NCBI RefSeq assembly: GCF_024298905.1
Contig: NZ_CP101154.1
Span: 1,736,001-1,800,000 of the forward strand
Source: Natronomonas marina
GTDB taxonomy: Archaea; Halobacteriota; Halobacteria; Halobacteriales; Haloarculaceae
DNA: 64,000 nucleotides
Direction of reading: 5' to 3'
The translations under genes and the position numbers were made by a program. Below the pieces are notes generated by a model, which saw only the letters and a program-made list of their open reading frames with translations, had not been told where the DNA came from and searched no databases. Numbering within the stretch: the first letter of the stretch is position 1; each line of letters opens with the position of its first letter. Below, one piece after another: positions 26,515-34,596 of the stretch.

Positions 26515-26736
26515 GGGTCTGATACCGGCGAAGGGGTTCCAGCGGCTCGGCGCGTCGAACCGGGGCTGGCTGACGACGAGTTCACCGCACTCGGGACACT
26601 CGACGTCCGTCCGGTCGCCGTCGGTCCTGGCCACGGACCAGCCCCCGTCGACGGGGGCGTCGTGCCCGCAGGCCGGACAGAACAGGACCGCCTTCCTGTC
26701 CGTCCGGGCCGTCGGGTGCGTTTTTCTGTCGGCCAT
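26470..26736 (-). CDS. Small zinc-ribbon protein
   Basis: 88 residues. The first Cys pair is in FCPACGHDAPVDGGW and the second in VECPECGELVVSQP, so it is a four-Cys zinc ribbon of the kind common in haloarchaea (possibly DUF8106). The C-terminal helix (FAGIRPLLQFVNALVRH) is hydrophobic on one side. ATG 26736 is supported by a minus-strand TATA-like tttatcc at 26761-26769. The C-terminus overlaps the eIF-2B-like gene by 45 bases in antisense, a long overlap for this chromosome. A role in protein or nucleic-acid binding is possible but unproven. Confidence 0.7.
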   Translation of the reverse strand: MADRKTHPTARTDRKAVLFCPACGHDAPVDGGWSVARTDGDRTDVECPECGELVVSQPRFDAPSRWNPFAGIRPLLQFVNALVRHDVL

Positions 26737-26771
26737 CAAGTAACGTGATGGTACTGTAACGGATAAACCTG

Positions 26772-26791
26772 CTGCCTGTCAATGTAGGCAG
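26772..26791 (-). terminator. Short hairpin between cdc48 and the zinc-ribbon gene
   Basis: ctgcct and aggcag form 6-bp arms with an 8-base loop, 39 bases downstream of the cdc48 stop on the minus strand. There is no clear T-run after it on that strand, so a terminator role is uncertain. It could also be an operator for the zinc-ribbon promoter beside it. Confidence 0.3.
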
Positions 26792-26829
26792 ACGGTGTAT
26801 GATGGATTTTGATGGGGAATACGGCCGAC

Positions 26830-29103
26830 TTACTGGAACGTCCGGCTGATCTCGGGTTCGTCCGGTTCGCCGCCGGGCGTGAACTTCTCCTCCATCTCCT
26901 CGTAGCGTTCGCGGGCGTCCTCGTCGACGCTGGCGCCGACCTCGTCGAGGGCCTCCTCGAAGTGCGCTGCGGTCACGCGGACGTTCCCGACGCTCTGGGC
27001 GGCCTCCTCCGGATCGACGCTGTTGATGAACTCGCGTGTGGCCGCCATCGAGGCCTCCCGACAGACCGCCTCGAGATCCGCACCGACGTAGCCGTCGGTC
27101 TTCCGGGCCAGTTCCTCGAGGTCGACATCGTCGGCCAGCGGCTTGTTGCGGGTGTGGACCGCCAGGATCTTCCGGCGGGCCTCTTCGTCGGGCACGGGGA
27201 CGTGGACGTGGCGGTCCAGCCGACCGGGCCGCAGCAGCGCCGAGTCGATGAGGTCCGGGCGGTTGGTCGTGGCGATGACCACGACGTCCTCCAGTTCCTC
27301 GAGACCGTCCAGTTCGGTCAGCAACTGGGAGACGACGCGCTCACCGACGCCGCTGTCGCCCATGCGCTTGCCGCGCTCGCCCGCGATGGAGTCTATCTCG
27401 TCGAAGAAGACGACGGTCGGGGCGTTGGAACGGGCCTTCTCGAACACCTCGCGGACGCCCTTCTCGGACTCGCCGACGTACTTGTTCAGTAGTTCGGGAC
27501 CCTTGATCGAGATGAAGTTCGACTGGGCCTCGTTGGCGACGGCCTTGGCCATCAGGGTCTTGCCGGTCCCCGGCGGGCCGTACAGCAACACGCCCTTGGC
27601 GGCGTCGACGTCCATCGTCTCGAAGACCTCGGGGTACTCCAGCGGCCACTGGATGGTCTCCCGGAGCCGTTCCTGGGTATCGTCGAGCCCGCCGACGTCG
27701 TTCCAGGTGACGTCGGGGACCTCGACGAACACCTCCCGGAGCGCGGAGGGCTCGATGCCCTTCAGCGCCTCCTTGAAGTCCTCGCGGGTGACCTGCATCG
27801 ACTCCAGCATCTCGGCGTCGATCTCCTCGGCCTCCAGGTCGAGTTCGGGCCGGAGGCGACGCAGCGCGTTCATCGCGGCCTCCTTCGCGAGGCTCTCGAG
27901 GTCGGCGCCGACGAAGCCGTGGGTGTTGTCGGCGTACTGCTCGAGATCGATGCCGTCGACCAGCGGCATCCCGCGGGTGTGGACCTGCAGGATCTCCTTG
28001 CGGCCCTCCTTGTCCGGGACGCCGATCTCGATCTCGCGGTCGAAGCGGCCGCCCCGCCGCAGCGCCGGGTCGATGGCGTCGACGCGGTTGGTCGCGCCGA
28101 TGACGATGACGTCACCGCGCTCGTCGAGTCCGTCCATCAGCGAGAGCAACTGGGCGACGACGCGGCGCTCGACGTCGCCGCTCGTCTCGCCGCGCTTCGG
28201 GGCGATGGAGTCGAGTTCGTCGACGAAGATGATCGCGGGGGCGTTCTCCTCGGCCTCCTCGAACACCTCCCGGAGTTGCTCTTCGCTCTCGCCGTAGTAC
28301 TTCGACATGATCTCCGGGCCGGAGATGTTGGTGAAGTAGGCGTCGATCTCGCTGGCGACTGCCTTGGCCATCAGGGTCTTGCCGGTCCCCGGCGGGCCGT
28401 GCAGCAGCACGCCCTTGGGCGGCTCGATACCGAGCTGCTGGAACAGCTCGGGGTGTCGCATCGGCAGCTCGATCATCTCGCGGACCTGCTCGAGTTCGTC
28501 GTCGAGACCGCCGATGTCCTCGTAGGTAACGGAGGGGGTGCCGCCGGCGGCACCGGTCGCGGAACCGCCGCCCTGCTGGGCGATCTGTTCGGCGGGCTGT
28601 TCGCTGATCTCGATTTCCGTCGAGTCGGTGACGACGACCGTCCCGCTGGGGTCGGTGTCGGCTATCTTCAGCGGGATGCGCTGGCCGCTGCGCGAGGACA
28701 GCGGGCCCAGTCCCAGCGAGAAGGGGACGTTCTGGCCCTTCGTGACGGCCTGGCCGCTCAGCTTGTCGCGGATGTGCGGCCCGATGTTCCCCCGGATGCG
28801 GAGGTTCTGGGGCAGCGCCACCGTCACCTGCTTGGCCGGGTTGACGTCGGCGGCCTCGACGATCACGCTGTCGTCGATGCCGACGTCGGCCTCCTGGCGG
28901 AGGCGTCCGTCGATGCGGATGACGCCCTCGCCCTCGTCTTCGGGGTAGCCGGGCCACACCCGGGCGACCGCACGGGAGTCACTGCTGTCGATGACGATGT
29001 AGTCGCCGTTCTCTAAGTCGAGATCGGCCATCGCGCTGCGGTCGATGGCGGCCAACCCGCGACCCGCGTCCTTCTGCTTGAGGGGCTTGACGGTGAGCTT
29101 CAT
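26830..29103 (-). CDS. cdc48: CDC48/VAT-type AAA+ ATPase
   Basis: 757 residues. The N-domain begins [20 protein letters not shown] (double-psi barrel plus linker up to residue 200). Two AAA modules follow, with Walker A GPPGTGKT at 236-243 and 509-516. Each is followed by a Walker B (IIFVDELDS and VVFFDEIDS) and arginine fingers in the second region of homology. A Gly/Gln-rich linker ([13 protein letters not shown]) joins N and D1. The C-terminus ends in a short acidic/hydrophobic tail. It unfolds proteins using ATP, feeding the proteasome and remodelling complexes. It sits 3 bases behind the Hsp20-like gene and is the second gene of that unit. Confidence 0.96.
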   Translation of the reverse strand: MKLTVKPLKQKDAGRGLAAIDRSAMADLDLENGDYIVIDSSDSRAVARVWPGYPEDEGEGVIRIDGRLRQEADVGIDDSVIVEAADVNPAKQVTVALPQNLRIRGNIGPHIRDKLSGQAVTKGQNVPFSLGLGPLSSRSGQRIPLKIADTDPSGTVVVTDSTEIEISEQPAEQIAQQGGGSATGAAGGTPSVTYEDIGGLDDELEQVREMIELPMRHPELFQQLGIEPPKGVLLHGPPGTGKTLMAKAVASEIDAYFTNISGPEIMSKYYGESEEQLREVFEEAEENAPAIIFVDELDSIAPKRGETSGDVERRVVAQLLSLMDGLDERGDVIVIGATNRVDAIDPALRRGGRFDREIEIGVPDKEGRKEILQVHTRGMPLVDGIDLEQYADNTHGFVGADLESLAKEAAMNALRRLRPELDLEAEEIDAEMLESMQVTREDFKEALKGIEPSALREVFVEVPDVTWNDVGGLDDTQERLRETIQWPLEYPEVFETMDVDAAKGVLLYGPPGTGKTLMAKAVANEAQSNFISIKGPELLNKYVGESEKGVREVFEKARSNAPTVVFFDEIDSIAGERGKRMGDSGVGERVVSQLLTELDGLEELEDVVVIATTNRPDLIDSALLRPGRLDRHVHVPVPDEEARRKILAVHTRNKPLADDVDLEELARKTDGYVGADLEAVCREASMAATREFINSVDPEEAAQSVGNVRVTAAHFEEALDEVGASVDEDARERYEEMEEKFTPGGEPDEPEISRTFQ

Positions 29104-29106
29104 GCG

Positions 29107-29343
29107 TTATCGCTCCACCTCGATACTGACGATTCCGTTGTTCATAACTGCACGGGACGCGCCCGCCGGAACCTCGAACTCGTGTTGCTCGTCGCCGACG
29201 ACCACGATGGCCGTCCCGTCGACGATGTCGACGGTGCCGTCGACGTGTCCGAGGTCGACGGCGACGACCGACTCCGCTTCGTAGTCAAACTGCCGGACGA
29301 CGCCGTCGACGTCGCCGCGGATCGACTGGGTGTAGTCGCTCAT
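29107..29343 (-). CDS. Hsp20-like small protein cotranscribed with cdc48 (DUF7127-like)
   Basis: 78 residues of mainly beta strands: VVAVDLGHVDGTVDIVDGTAIVVV, then HEFEVPAGASRAVMNNG and a last IVSIEVER. The end NNGIVSIEVE resembles the last strand of alpha-crystallin domains (NNGVLxVxx). It is therefore a short Hsp20/CS-like fold, possibly DUF7127. It lacks the usual IxI tail. It ends 3 bases before cdc48, and both share the TATA box at 29368, so it is probably a partner or substrate adaptor of CDC48. That is inference from position. I chose ATG 29343 rather than 29352 because the predicted transcript starts near 29347. Confidence 0.72.
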   Translation of the reverse strand: MSDYTQSIRGDVDGVVRQFDYEAESVVAVDLGHVDGTVDIVDGTAIVVVGDEQHEFEVPAGASRAVMNNGIVSIEVER

Positions 29344-29367
29344 ACTAACCATGAGTTAGTGTTCAAA

Positions 29368-29380
29368 GTATATAAATATT
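29368..29380 (-). promoter_or_regulatory. TATA box of the Hsp20-like/cdc48 operon
   Basis: The minus strand reads aatatttatatac, the most AT-rich stretch of the region. Its centre predicts transcription starting at about 29347, four bases before ATG 29343. Confidence 0.65.
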
Positions 29381-29510
29381 TCTACCAAAACCCACATACG
29401 GTGTCGAATAGTATCGATCCAGTACAATTGCGGTTCACACCATTGGCTGCCGTCCAATCGCGGGGGCGTTCGTTCGTGGCGTTTATCGCCCGACCGGACC
29501 TGGGACCGGC

Positions 29511-30272
29511 ATGGAGACGGTCACACACCACGGCCGGACGACCGCTTACCGAGCGACCGACTTCGGCGAGGGACCACGGGTCTGTTACGTCCACGGCGCC
29601 GGCGGGGCCCACGACGTCTGGGTCGAGCAGTACGGCGACCGCGAGGGCCCGCCCGCGGTCGCGGTCGACCTCTCGGGACACGGCGACAGCGACGACGTCG
29701 AGACCGATCCCGGAGTCGAGACGCTGGACGCCTACGCCGAGGACGTGGTGGCCGTCTGCGAGGCGACCGGCGCGACGGTCCTGTGCGGCAACTCGATGGG
29801 CGGGGCCGTCGCGCTGTGGGTCGCCCTCGAGTACGACCTCGACGTCGAGGCGCTGGTACTGGCCGACACCGGCGCGAAACTCGGCGTCGACGACGGCCTT
29901 CTGGAGGCGCTGGACCGGAACTTCGAGAGCGCCGTCGCCTCGCTGCACGTCCCCGACACGCTGTTTCACGACCCCGACGACGACCTCGTGGAAGTGTCCA
30001 AGCGCGGCCTGCTGTCGACGGGACGGGCCGTCACACTGCGTGACTTCCGGACCTGCGACGCCTTCGACGTCCGGGACCGACTCGGGGAAATCGAGATTCC
30101 GGGGCTGGCGCTCTGTGGCGAACACGACCCCATGACGCCGCCCCGGTTCGCCGAGTACCTGGCCGACGAGATGCCCGACTGCGAGTACGTGGAGATAGCG
30201 GCGGCCGCACACATGCCGATGCTCGAGCGACCCGACGTCTTCGACGACGCCGTCCGCTCGTTTTTACTCTAG
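29511..30272 (+). CDS. Alpha/beta-fold hydrolase
   Basis: 253 residues of the alpha/beta hydrolase superfamily. The oxyanion strand reads YVHGAGGAHDVW. The nucleophile elbow is CGNSMGGAVAL with Ser near residue 100. The later catalytic Asp is in GEHDPMTPP and the His in AAAAHMPMLERPD. Such enzymes hydrolyse esters or related bonds, and the substrate is unknown. A TATA-like gtttatcg at about 29480-29487 lies 27 nt before the ATG (leaderless). The last nine bases overlap the convergent Gins51 gene. Confidence 0.88.
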   Translation: METVTHHGRTTAYRATDFGEGPRVCYVHGAGGAHDVWVEQYGDREGPPAVAVDLSGHGDSDDVETDPGVETLDAYAEDVVAVCEATGATVLCGNSMGGAVALWVALEYDLDVEALVLADTGAKLGVDDGLLEALDRNFESAVASLHVPDTLFHDPDDDLVEVSKRGLLSTGRAVTLRDFRTCDAFDVRDRLGEIEIPGLALCGEHDPMTPPRFAEYLADEMPDCEYVEIAAAAHMPMLERPDVFDDAVRSFLL

Positions 30273-31253
30273 CCGTTCGGCGGCGTCCTTGTCGACGAGG
30301 ACGTCGGCGTTCGGTTCGGGCAGCGTGACGACATCCTCGGCGCCGAGGTCGTAGTCGCGGTCGTCGGCGCCGACGACCTCGCCCACGTCCGCGGTGACCC
30401 GGACCGTCGTCCGCGGCATACCGGGCAGGTCGGACCCCGACTCCGTGGTTGACCCGCCGTTCGAGGCCTCCTCGGCGGTCTCCACCGTGTCGTCGGTGGC
30501 CGGGGCCTCGTCCGTCGCCGGCGGCGTCGGCTCGGTCTCGGGGGGCGCGTCCGTGCGGTCGGGGCCTGCGACGGCCTCCGCCGGGGATTTCGTCGCCGAC
30601 TCGGTGGCGTGGTCGGACGGCGACTCGGGCGGTTGCTGGGCGGGCGTCTCGCTGACGGTCTCCGGCGATTCCCCCGAGGCCTGCGTCGATTCCGGCAGCG
30701 CCTCCTCCGGGGCCTCGCCCATCAGGTCGGCGGCGCTGACCCCCTCGGGAGCCGGGTCGTCGGCGTCGGCCGTCGGGGGCTCGCGGTCGGCGTCCGACGC
30801 CACGCTCGGGTCCGCCGGGGCCGCGTCGGCCGTCTCCTCGTCGATGGAACAGGAGACCGACGGCCCCTCGCCGTCCATCGCCGAGAGAACGGTCTCGCGG
30901 TTGGCCTCGATGCGGGCGACCAGGTCCTCGAAGAGGTCGGCCTCCTCGTCGGTGAGGCCGTCGTCGTCGACCGGCATTCCCGCCGCGGCGATGGATGCCT
31001 TCTTGACCACCTTGCCGACGCGGCGCTCGTAGATGGCCTCGACGGTCTGTTCGGCCGTCTCGATGTCGTCGGAGAGCTTCCTGACCTCCGGCGACGAGAA
31101 GGGATCGTCGGCGTCCTCGACGACGCTGGCGCGCTGTTCGGTGAGTTCGCGGATGTACTCGCCGACCTCTCGGTAGAACGACGAACGCAGGTGCTGGAGG
31201 TCGCTCGACTGGCGTTCGCGTGCTTGCACCGACTGGAGTTCGTCGAGGTTCAT
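30264..31253 (-). CDS. gins51: GINS complex subunit Gins51
   Basis: 329 residues. The N-terminal A domain (1-130) is helical (MNLDELQSVQARERQSSDLQHL). The last 55 residues form the small beta B domain (TTVRVTADVGEVVGADDRDYDL, then TLPEPNADVLVDKDAAERL). Between them lies a Ser/Thr/Pro/Glu-rich linker of about 140 residues with no predicted fold, much longer than in other archaea and typical of haloarchaea. GINS is part of the CMG replicative helicase with MCM and RecJ/Cdc45. Its ATG overlaps the stop of priS by four bases, so helicase and primase subunits are made together. Confidence 0.9.
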   Translation of the reverse strand: MNLDELQSVQARERQSSDLQHLRSSFYREVGEYIRELTEQRASVVEDADDPFSSPEVRKLSDDIETAEQTVEAIYERRVGKVVKKASIAAAGMPVDDDGLTDEEADLFEDLVARIEANRETVLSAMDGEGPSVSCSIDEETADAAPADPSVASDADREPPTADADDPAPEGVSAADLMGEAPEEALPESTQASGESPETVSETPAQQPPESPSDHATESATKSPAEAVAGPDRTDAPPETEPTPPATDEAPATDDTVETAEEASNGGSTTESGSDLPGMPRTTVRVTADVGEVVGADDRDYDLGAEDVVTLPEPNADVLVDKDAAERLE

Positions 31254-32431
31254 TCTCCGGCTTTCGTTGCGTGGCCGCGGGCCATGGCGAAGACGCCCGC
31301 GTACTCTGGCAGCGAATGGACTCCCTCCGAGAGCCTAAATGTTTCGCCGCGGAGTTCGACCGTCGTCGACTCGCGGACGTAGACGGCGATGTCGTTGCCG
31401 ACGAACGTCTCCGGGACGGCGTCGACGAGCGGGTCGAACGACTCGACCTCCGACCGGTCGATGCGCCTGACCGCGAGACCGCTGCCGCCGTGGAGGCTCC
31501 CCGGCAGCCGGATGAGCCGGTTGATGTCCGTGGTCACCGGTTCGTCTATCGGGGCCGTCTCCGCCTCGCGGACCTCCTCGAAGAGTCTGGCAGCGACGGT
31601 GTAGACTGCCGAATGGACGTCCACGTTGCCCGTCGCCAGCTCCTCGCGGTTCTGTCGGGCGGCGTTCAGCGCCGCCGTCGCTTTCCCCTCGCCGATGTTT
31701 TCGAAACGCTGGAGCCGTTCGAGCGCCTCGTCGTCGTCCATCGAGAGCAGTTCTTCGACGAACGTTTCGAGCCGTTCCCGCGTCCGGCCGGCCCACCCGC
31801 CCGCCGGAAGCGACCGTTTCTGTGCCGGCGAGGAGCGGCCGGCACTGCCCGCGACGGCCTCTGTCCGCACGATGTCGTCGAAGGTGACGCCCTCGCCGAG
31901 GACGTAGTCGACTATCTCGCGTCGCGCCGTCCGGTCCAGCTCGAGGACGCCGGGGTCGCGTACGTGTACGTGGTAGCCGCGGCCGCCCGAGAAGACGACG
32001 GTCAACTCCTCGAAGCCGAAGTCCGATTCCAGCAGATCGAGCAACCGGAGCAGCGCACCCTTGCACTCGGCCAGCATCTCGGCGTAGGCGTCCGCCCCGG
32101 GGTCGACCCCCGGGAGGTGGTCGGCGTCCAAGTCGAACACGAGGTCCGACCCCCGCCACCCCTTCGCGCCCATGCTGTCGGCGCCCGGGTCGTCGTAGCG
32201 GCCCGCCGAGAAGTAGACGTGCCGTGGCCGCTCGCCCGCGAGGAAGTCCCCGAGGTCGCCGCCGCCGACAAGGTCGAGGTGCGAGTGGTGCCGCACCATC
32301 GTCGTCCCGCCCTCGCTCCAGGTAATGTAGCCCCACTCGCGTTCGTTGCCCGCGGGCGGCGGCGACACCGAGGTTCGCCGGTAGTGGTCGCCGAACCGGC
32401 CTCGCAGGTACTCGCGGGTGCGGCCGTCCAT
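31250..32431 (-). CDS. priS: DNA primase small (catalytic) subunit PriS
   Basis: 393 residues. It begins REYLRGRFGDHYRR, then WGYITWSEGGTTMVRH. The catalytic acidic pair lies in LVFDLDADHL (near residue 95). VVFSGGRGYHVHV (near 130) supplies the conserved Ser-Gly-Gly-Arg-Gly and His residues, and PVTTDINRLIRLPGSLHGG forms the nucleotide site. It synthesises RNA/DNA primers with PriL, which is not in this window. The start ATG 32431 gives the conserved N-terminus. Longer in-frame readings run into the GNAT gene's antisense. It is followed by gins51 in a two-gene replication operon. Confidence 0.94.
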   Translation of the reverse strand: MDGRTREYLRGRFGDHYRRTSVSPPPAGNEREWGYITWSEGGTTMVRHHSHLDLVGGGDLGDFLAGERPRHVYFSAGRYDDPGADSMGAKGWRGSDLVFDLDADHLPGVDPGADAYAEMLAECKGALLRLLDLLESDFGFEELTVVFSGGRGYHVHVRDPGVLELDRTARREIVDYVLGEGVTFDDIVRTEAVAGSAGRSSPAQKRSLPAGGWAGRTRERLETFVEELLSMDDDEALERLQRFENIGEGKATAALNAARQNREELATGNVDVHSAVYTVAARLFEEVREAETAPIDEPVTTDINRLIRLPGSLHGGSGLAVRRIDRSEVESFDPLVDAVPETFVGNDIAVYVRESTTVELRGETFRLSEGVHSLPEYAGVFAMARGHATKAGE

Positions 32432-32475
32432 GCCCCGGGGTTCGAGACTCGGGTGAAAAAGCGTTGCTCTCCGCG

Positions 32476-32964
32476 TCAGCCACCGGGCATGAACCGCGAG
32501 AGCGTCTCCGTGATGCCGCCGTCGCCCAGGCGGAGGTAGTAGGCGTCGCCGTCGTCCTCGTAGTAGTTGTCGACCCGGCGCTGGACCTCGAAGCCGAGGT
32601 GTTCGTAGAACGACAGCGCCTCGTCGTTGGTCGCCCGGGCGTGACAGGTCACCGTCCCGTGGTCGTCGACGACGGCGGCCACGAGCCGTCTGCCGAACCC
32701 CTCGCCGCGGTAGTCGGGATGTACGGCCAGAAAGAGGATGTAACCGTCCCGGCGCGTGGCCGCGAAGCCGACGACGCTGTCGCCGTCGTAGCCCGGTTCG
32801 ACGAGGAGGTACACCTTCGAGCGGCGGTAGGCGTCGGTGAAGAAGCCGTGGCGCTGTTTGAGGACGCCCTCCTCGCGCCGGATTCGCTCCTTCAGCGCCC
32901 ACGCCTCCTCGACGAGTTCGTCGTCTCCCGTGTCGATGAGGCGGGTATCGACGGTGACGCTCAC
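32476..32964 (-). CDS. GNAT family N-acetyltransferase
   Basis: 162 residues. The acetyl-CoA-binding motif A reads LAVHPDYRGEGFGRRLVAAV, and motif B is NDEALSFYEHLGFEV. It resembles ribosomal-protein RimI-like and small-molecule acetyltransferases. The acceptor is unknown. The start is a GTG (32964). It lies 44 bases upstream of priS in the same direction and could be cotranscribed. The tail ends in GITETLSRFMPGG, unusually hydrophobic. Confidence 0.87.
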   Translation of the reverse strand: MSVTVDTRLIDTGDDELVEEAWALKERIRREEGVLKQRHGFFTDAYRRSKVYLLVEPGYDGDSVVGFAATRRDGYILFLAVHPDYRGEGFGRRLVAAVVDDHGTVTCHARATNDEALSFYEHLGFEVQRRVDNYYEDDGDAYYLRLGDGGITETLSRFMPGG

Positions 32965-33049
32965 TGGCTACGCGTACGGAGGGACCGAATATAACTCCAC
33001 CGCCGGCCTCCCGTAACCCTTTCGGCCGTCCGGTGGTAGGGAGTCGTCA

Positions 33050-33139
33050 ATGCCGCCAGCGCCGGCCGGAAACGACCCCGAACGCTCGACCGCCGCTTCC
33101 GTCGACGGAACGAACGGACCCGAGAACGATGACAGGTGA
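33050..33139 (+). CDS. Possible 29-aa upstream ORF overlapping the archease start
   Basis: ATG 33050 opens a 29-codon frame ending in TGA at 33137-33139, 11 bases inside the archease gene. A TATA-like ctttcgg at about 33018-33024 lies 27 nt before it, so a leaderless mRNA could start here, and the product could couple translation to archease. The peptide is Asp/Asn/Pro-rich, without recognised motifs. Chance is a reasonable alternative, because short open frames are common in GC-rich DNA. Confidence 0.25.
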   Translation: MPPAPAGNDPERSTAASVDGTNGPENDDR

Positions 33140-33545
33140 GTTCGCCCTCCGGGAACACACCGCAGACGTCGCTATCGAGGCGACCGGCGACACCCTCGGA
33201 GCGGTCTTTGCCGCCGTCGCGGACGGCCTGACCGCCGCCCACTGCGAGTCGGTGCCCGCCGAGGGCGGCGACACCTTCGGCTTCGGCGTCGCCGCCGCCT
33301 CCCGGGAGGCGCTGCTCTTCGACTACCTCGACGAAATCATCTATCAGCGGGATGTCCGCGGCGTCCTCCCGACCGACCACGAGGTGGACGTCCACTGGAA
33401 CGGCGAGTGGGTCGCCGAGGCCTACGCCCGCGGCGTCCCCTTCGAGGCCGTCGACGCCCGCGAAATCAAGGCCGTCACCTACTCCGAGATGGAACTGGTC
33501 GAGACCGACGACGGCTGGCGGGCCTACGTCGTCCTCGACGTTTAG
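33129..33545 (+). CDS. Archease
   Basis: 138 residues. It begins EFALREHTADVAIEATGDTLG, which carries the conserved His and Asp of the archease metal site. LLFDYLDEIIYQRDV and the C-terminal YSEMELVETDDGWRAYVVLDV complete the pattern. Archease activates the RtcB RNA ligase for multiple turnover in tRNA splicing and repair. rtcB often lies beside it in archaea but is not here. The ATG at 33129 is used as the start. The stop overlaps the last codon of the convergent XapX gene. The protein is relevant to the spliced tRNA-Glu at 38 kb. Confidence 0.92.
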   Translation: MTGEFALREHTADVAIEATGDTLGAVFAAVADGLTAAHCESVPAEGGDTFGFGVAAASREALLFDYLDEIIYQRDVRGVLPTDHEVDVHWNGEWVAEAYARGVPFEAVDAREIKAVTYSEMELVETDDGWRAYVVLDV

Positions 33546-33736
33546 CCGAGCGACCCCAGCAGGTCGACGCCGACGTCGAAGTACTCGACGGTCTTGAAGC
33601 CCAGATAGATGCCGACGATACCGAGCAGACCCGCCAGTTCCGGCGGCGCGGGGATGGGAACGCCGACGAAGGCGAAGGCGGCGCCTGCGATGAAACCGGT
33701 CAGAAGCGCAAGCACAGCGACGGCCGGTCCGTTCAT
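33542..33736 (-). CDS. XapX domain-containing membrane protein
   Basis: 64 residues, two hydrophobic helices. The central PIPAPPELAGLLGIVGIYLGF is the XapX signature. Family function is unknown, and bacterial members occur near purine nucleoside genes. It converges with archease, with four bases of overlap, and is 84 bases from cysE. A Pro-rich loop between the helices is kept, so the protein is a membrane hairpin. Confidence 0.82.
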   Translation of the reverse strand: MNGPAVAVLALLTGFIAGAAFAFVGVPIPAPPELAGLLGIVGIYLGFKTVEYFDVGVDLLGSLG

Positions 33737-33820
33737 ACCAGCTACCCCGGCGGGTGCAGATAAATCGGTTGCGGTCCCGGGGGTCGGCGGGCGGGGAGTC
33801 GAGAGCGCGCCCGGGCGCGC

Positions 33821-34378
33821 TCACTCGGGGCCGCACTCCTGGGAGACCGCACGCTCGGCGCCGGTCCCCGACACCTGCTCGGCGGGCGACCCGGCGACGG
33901 TCGTCTCGGGCGGGACGGACTCGACGACGACCGACCCGGCCCCGACCGTCGCGTTCTCGCCGACGGTGATGTCGCCGAGCAGCGTCGCGTTGGCGCCGAC
34001 GGTGACGCCGTCTTCGAGCGTCGGGTGTCGTTTCTCGCGGCGCATCGAGTCGCCGCCCAGCGTGACGCCGTGGTACATCAGCACGTCGTCACCGATTTCG
34101 GCAGTCTCGCCGATCACGACGGCGGCGCCGTGGTCGACGAACAGCCGTCGGCCGACGTCGGCGGCCGGGTGTATCTCGACGCCGGTGAACAGTCGGACCG
34201 CCTGCGAGAGCAGGCGAGCGGTGAACGTGAACCCCCGCTCCCACAGGGCGTGTGCGACGCGGTATCCCCAGACGGCGTGCAGGCCAGGGTAGAGCAGCGC
34301 GACGGTGACGGCACTGGTCGCTGCCGGGTCCTTTGCGAGCGCGGCGCGGACGTCCTCTCTGAGTCTGTCGAGTATCAT
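33821..34378 (-). CDS. cysE: Serine O-acetyltransferase
   Basis: 185 residues. The helical N-terminus (REDVRAALAKDPAATSAVTVALLYPG) leads to the left-handed beta-helix with hexapeptide repeats. GVEIHPAADVGRRLFVDHGAAVVIGE holds the conserved His-Gly-Asp pocket, and VLMYHGVTLGG carries the catalytic His. It makes O-acetylserine from L-serine and acetyl-CoA. The partner enzyme is CysK at 61.2 kb, 27 kb away. The first part is shorter than in the bacterial enzyme (about 270), as usual for the short archaeal/plant-like class. The 218-bp region in front holds no recognisable gene or clear TATA box. Confidence 0.9.
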   Translation of the reverse strand: MILDRLREDVRAALAKDPAATSAVTVALLYPGLHAVWGYRVAHALWERGFTFTARLLSQAVRLFTGVEIHPAADVGRRLFVDHGAAVVIGETAEIGDDVLMYHGVTLGGDSMRREKRHPTLEDGVTVGANATLLGDITVGENATVGAGSVVVESVPPETTVAGSPAEQVSGTGAERAVSQECGPE

Positions 34379-34596
34379 GTCGTGGTGTGAGCCGGTCGGT
34401 CGGAGACGGGACGGGCAGCCGAAAGTCGGCCGTCACTGGCAGCGACGGCCGAAAAGAGCCTCAACAGCGACAGCGACACGCCGCACGGGAGAGCGAACGG
34501 GCAGTGTGCGAACCGACACCCGCGGCCGCGACGTGGTCGTGCGCCATACTATCACGTAGTTCCCCGACGAGCGGCTAAAACCTGTCGGTCGTGGGG

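Noticed and set aside
33729-34596. Small frames around cysE and in the 218-bp gap upstream of it
   Set aside because: No codon bias, no families, no promoter signals. They are antisense or random frames.
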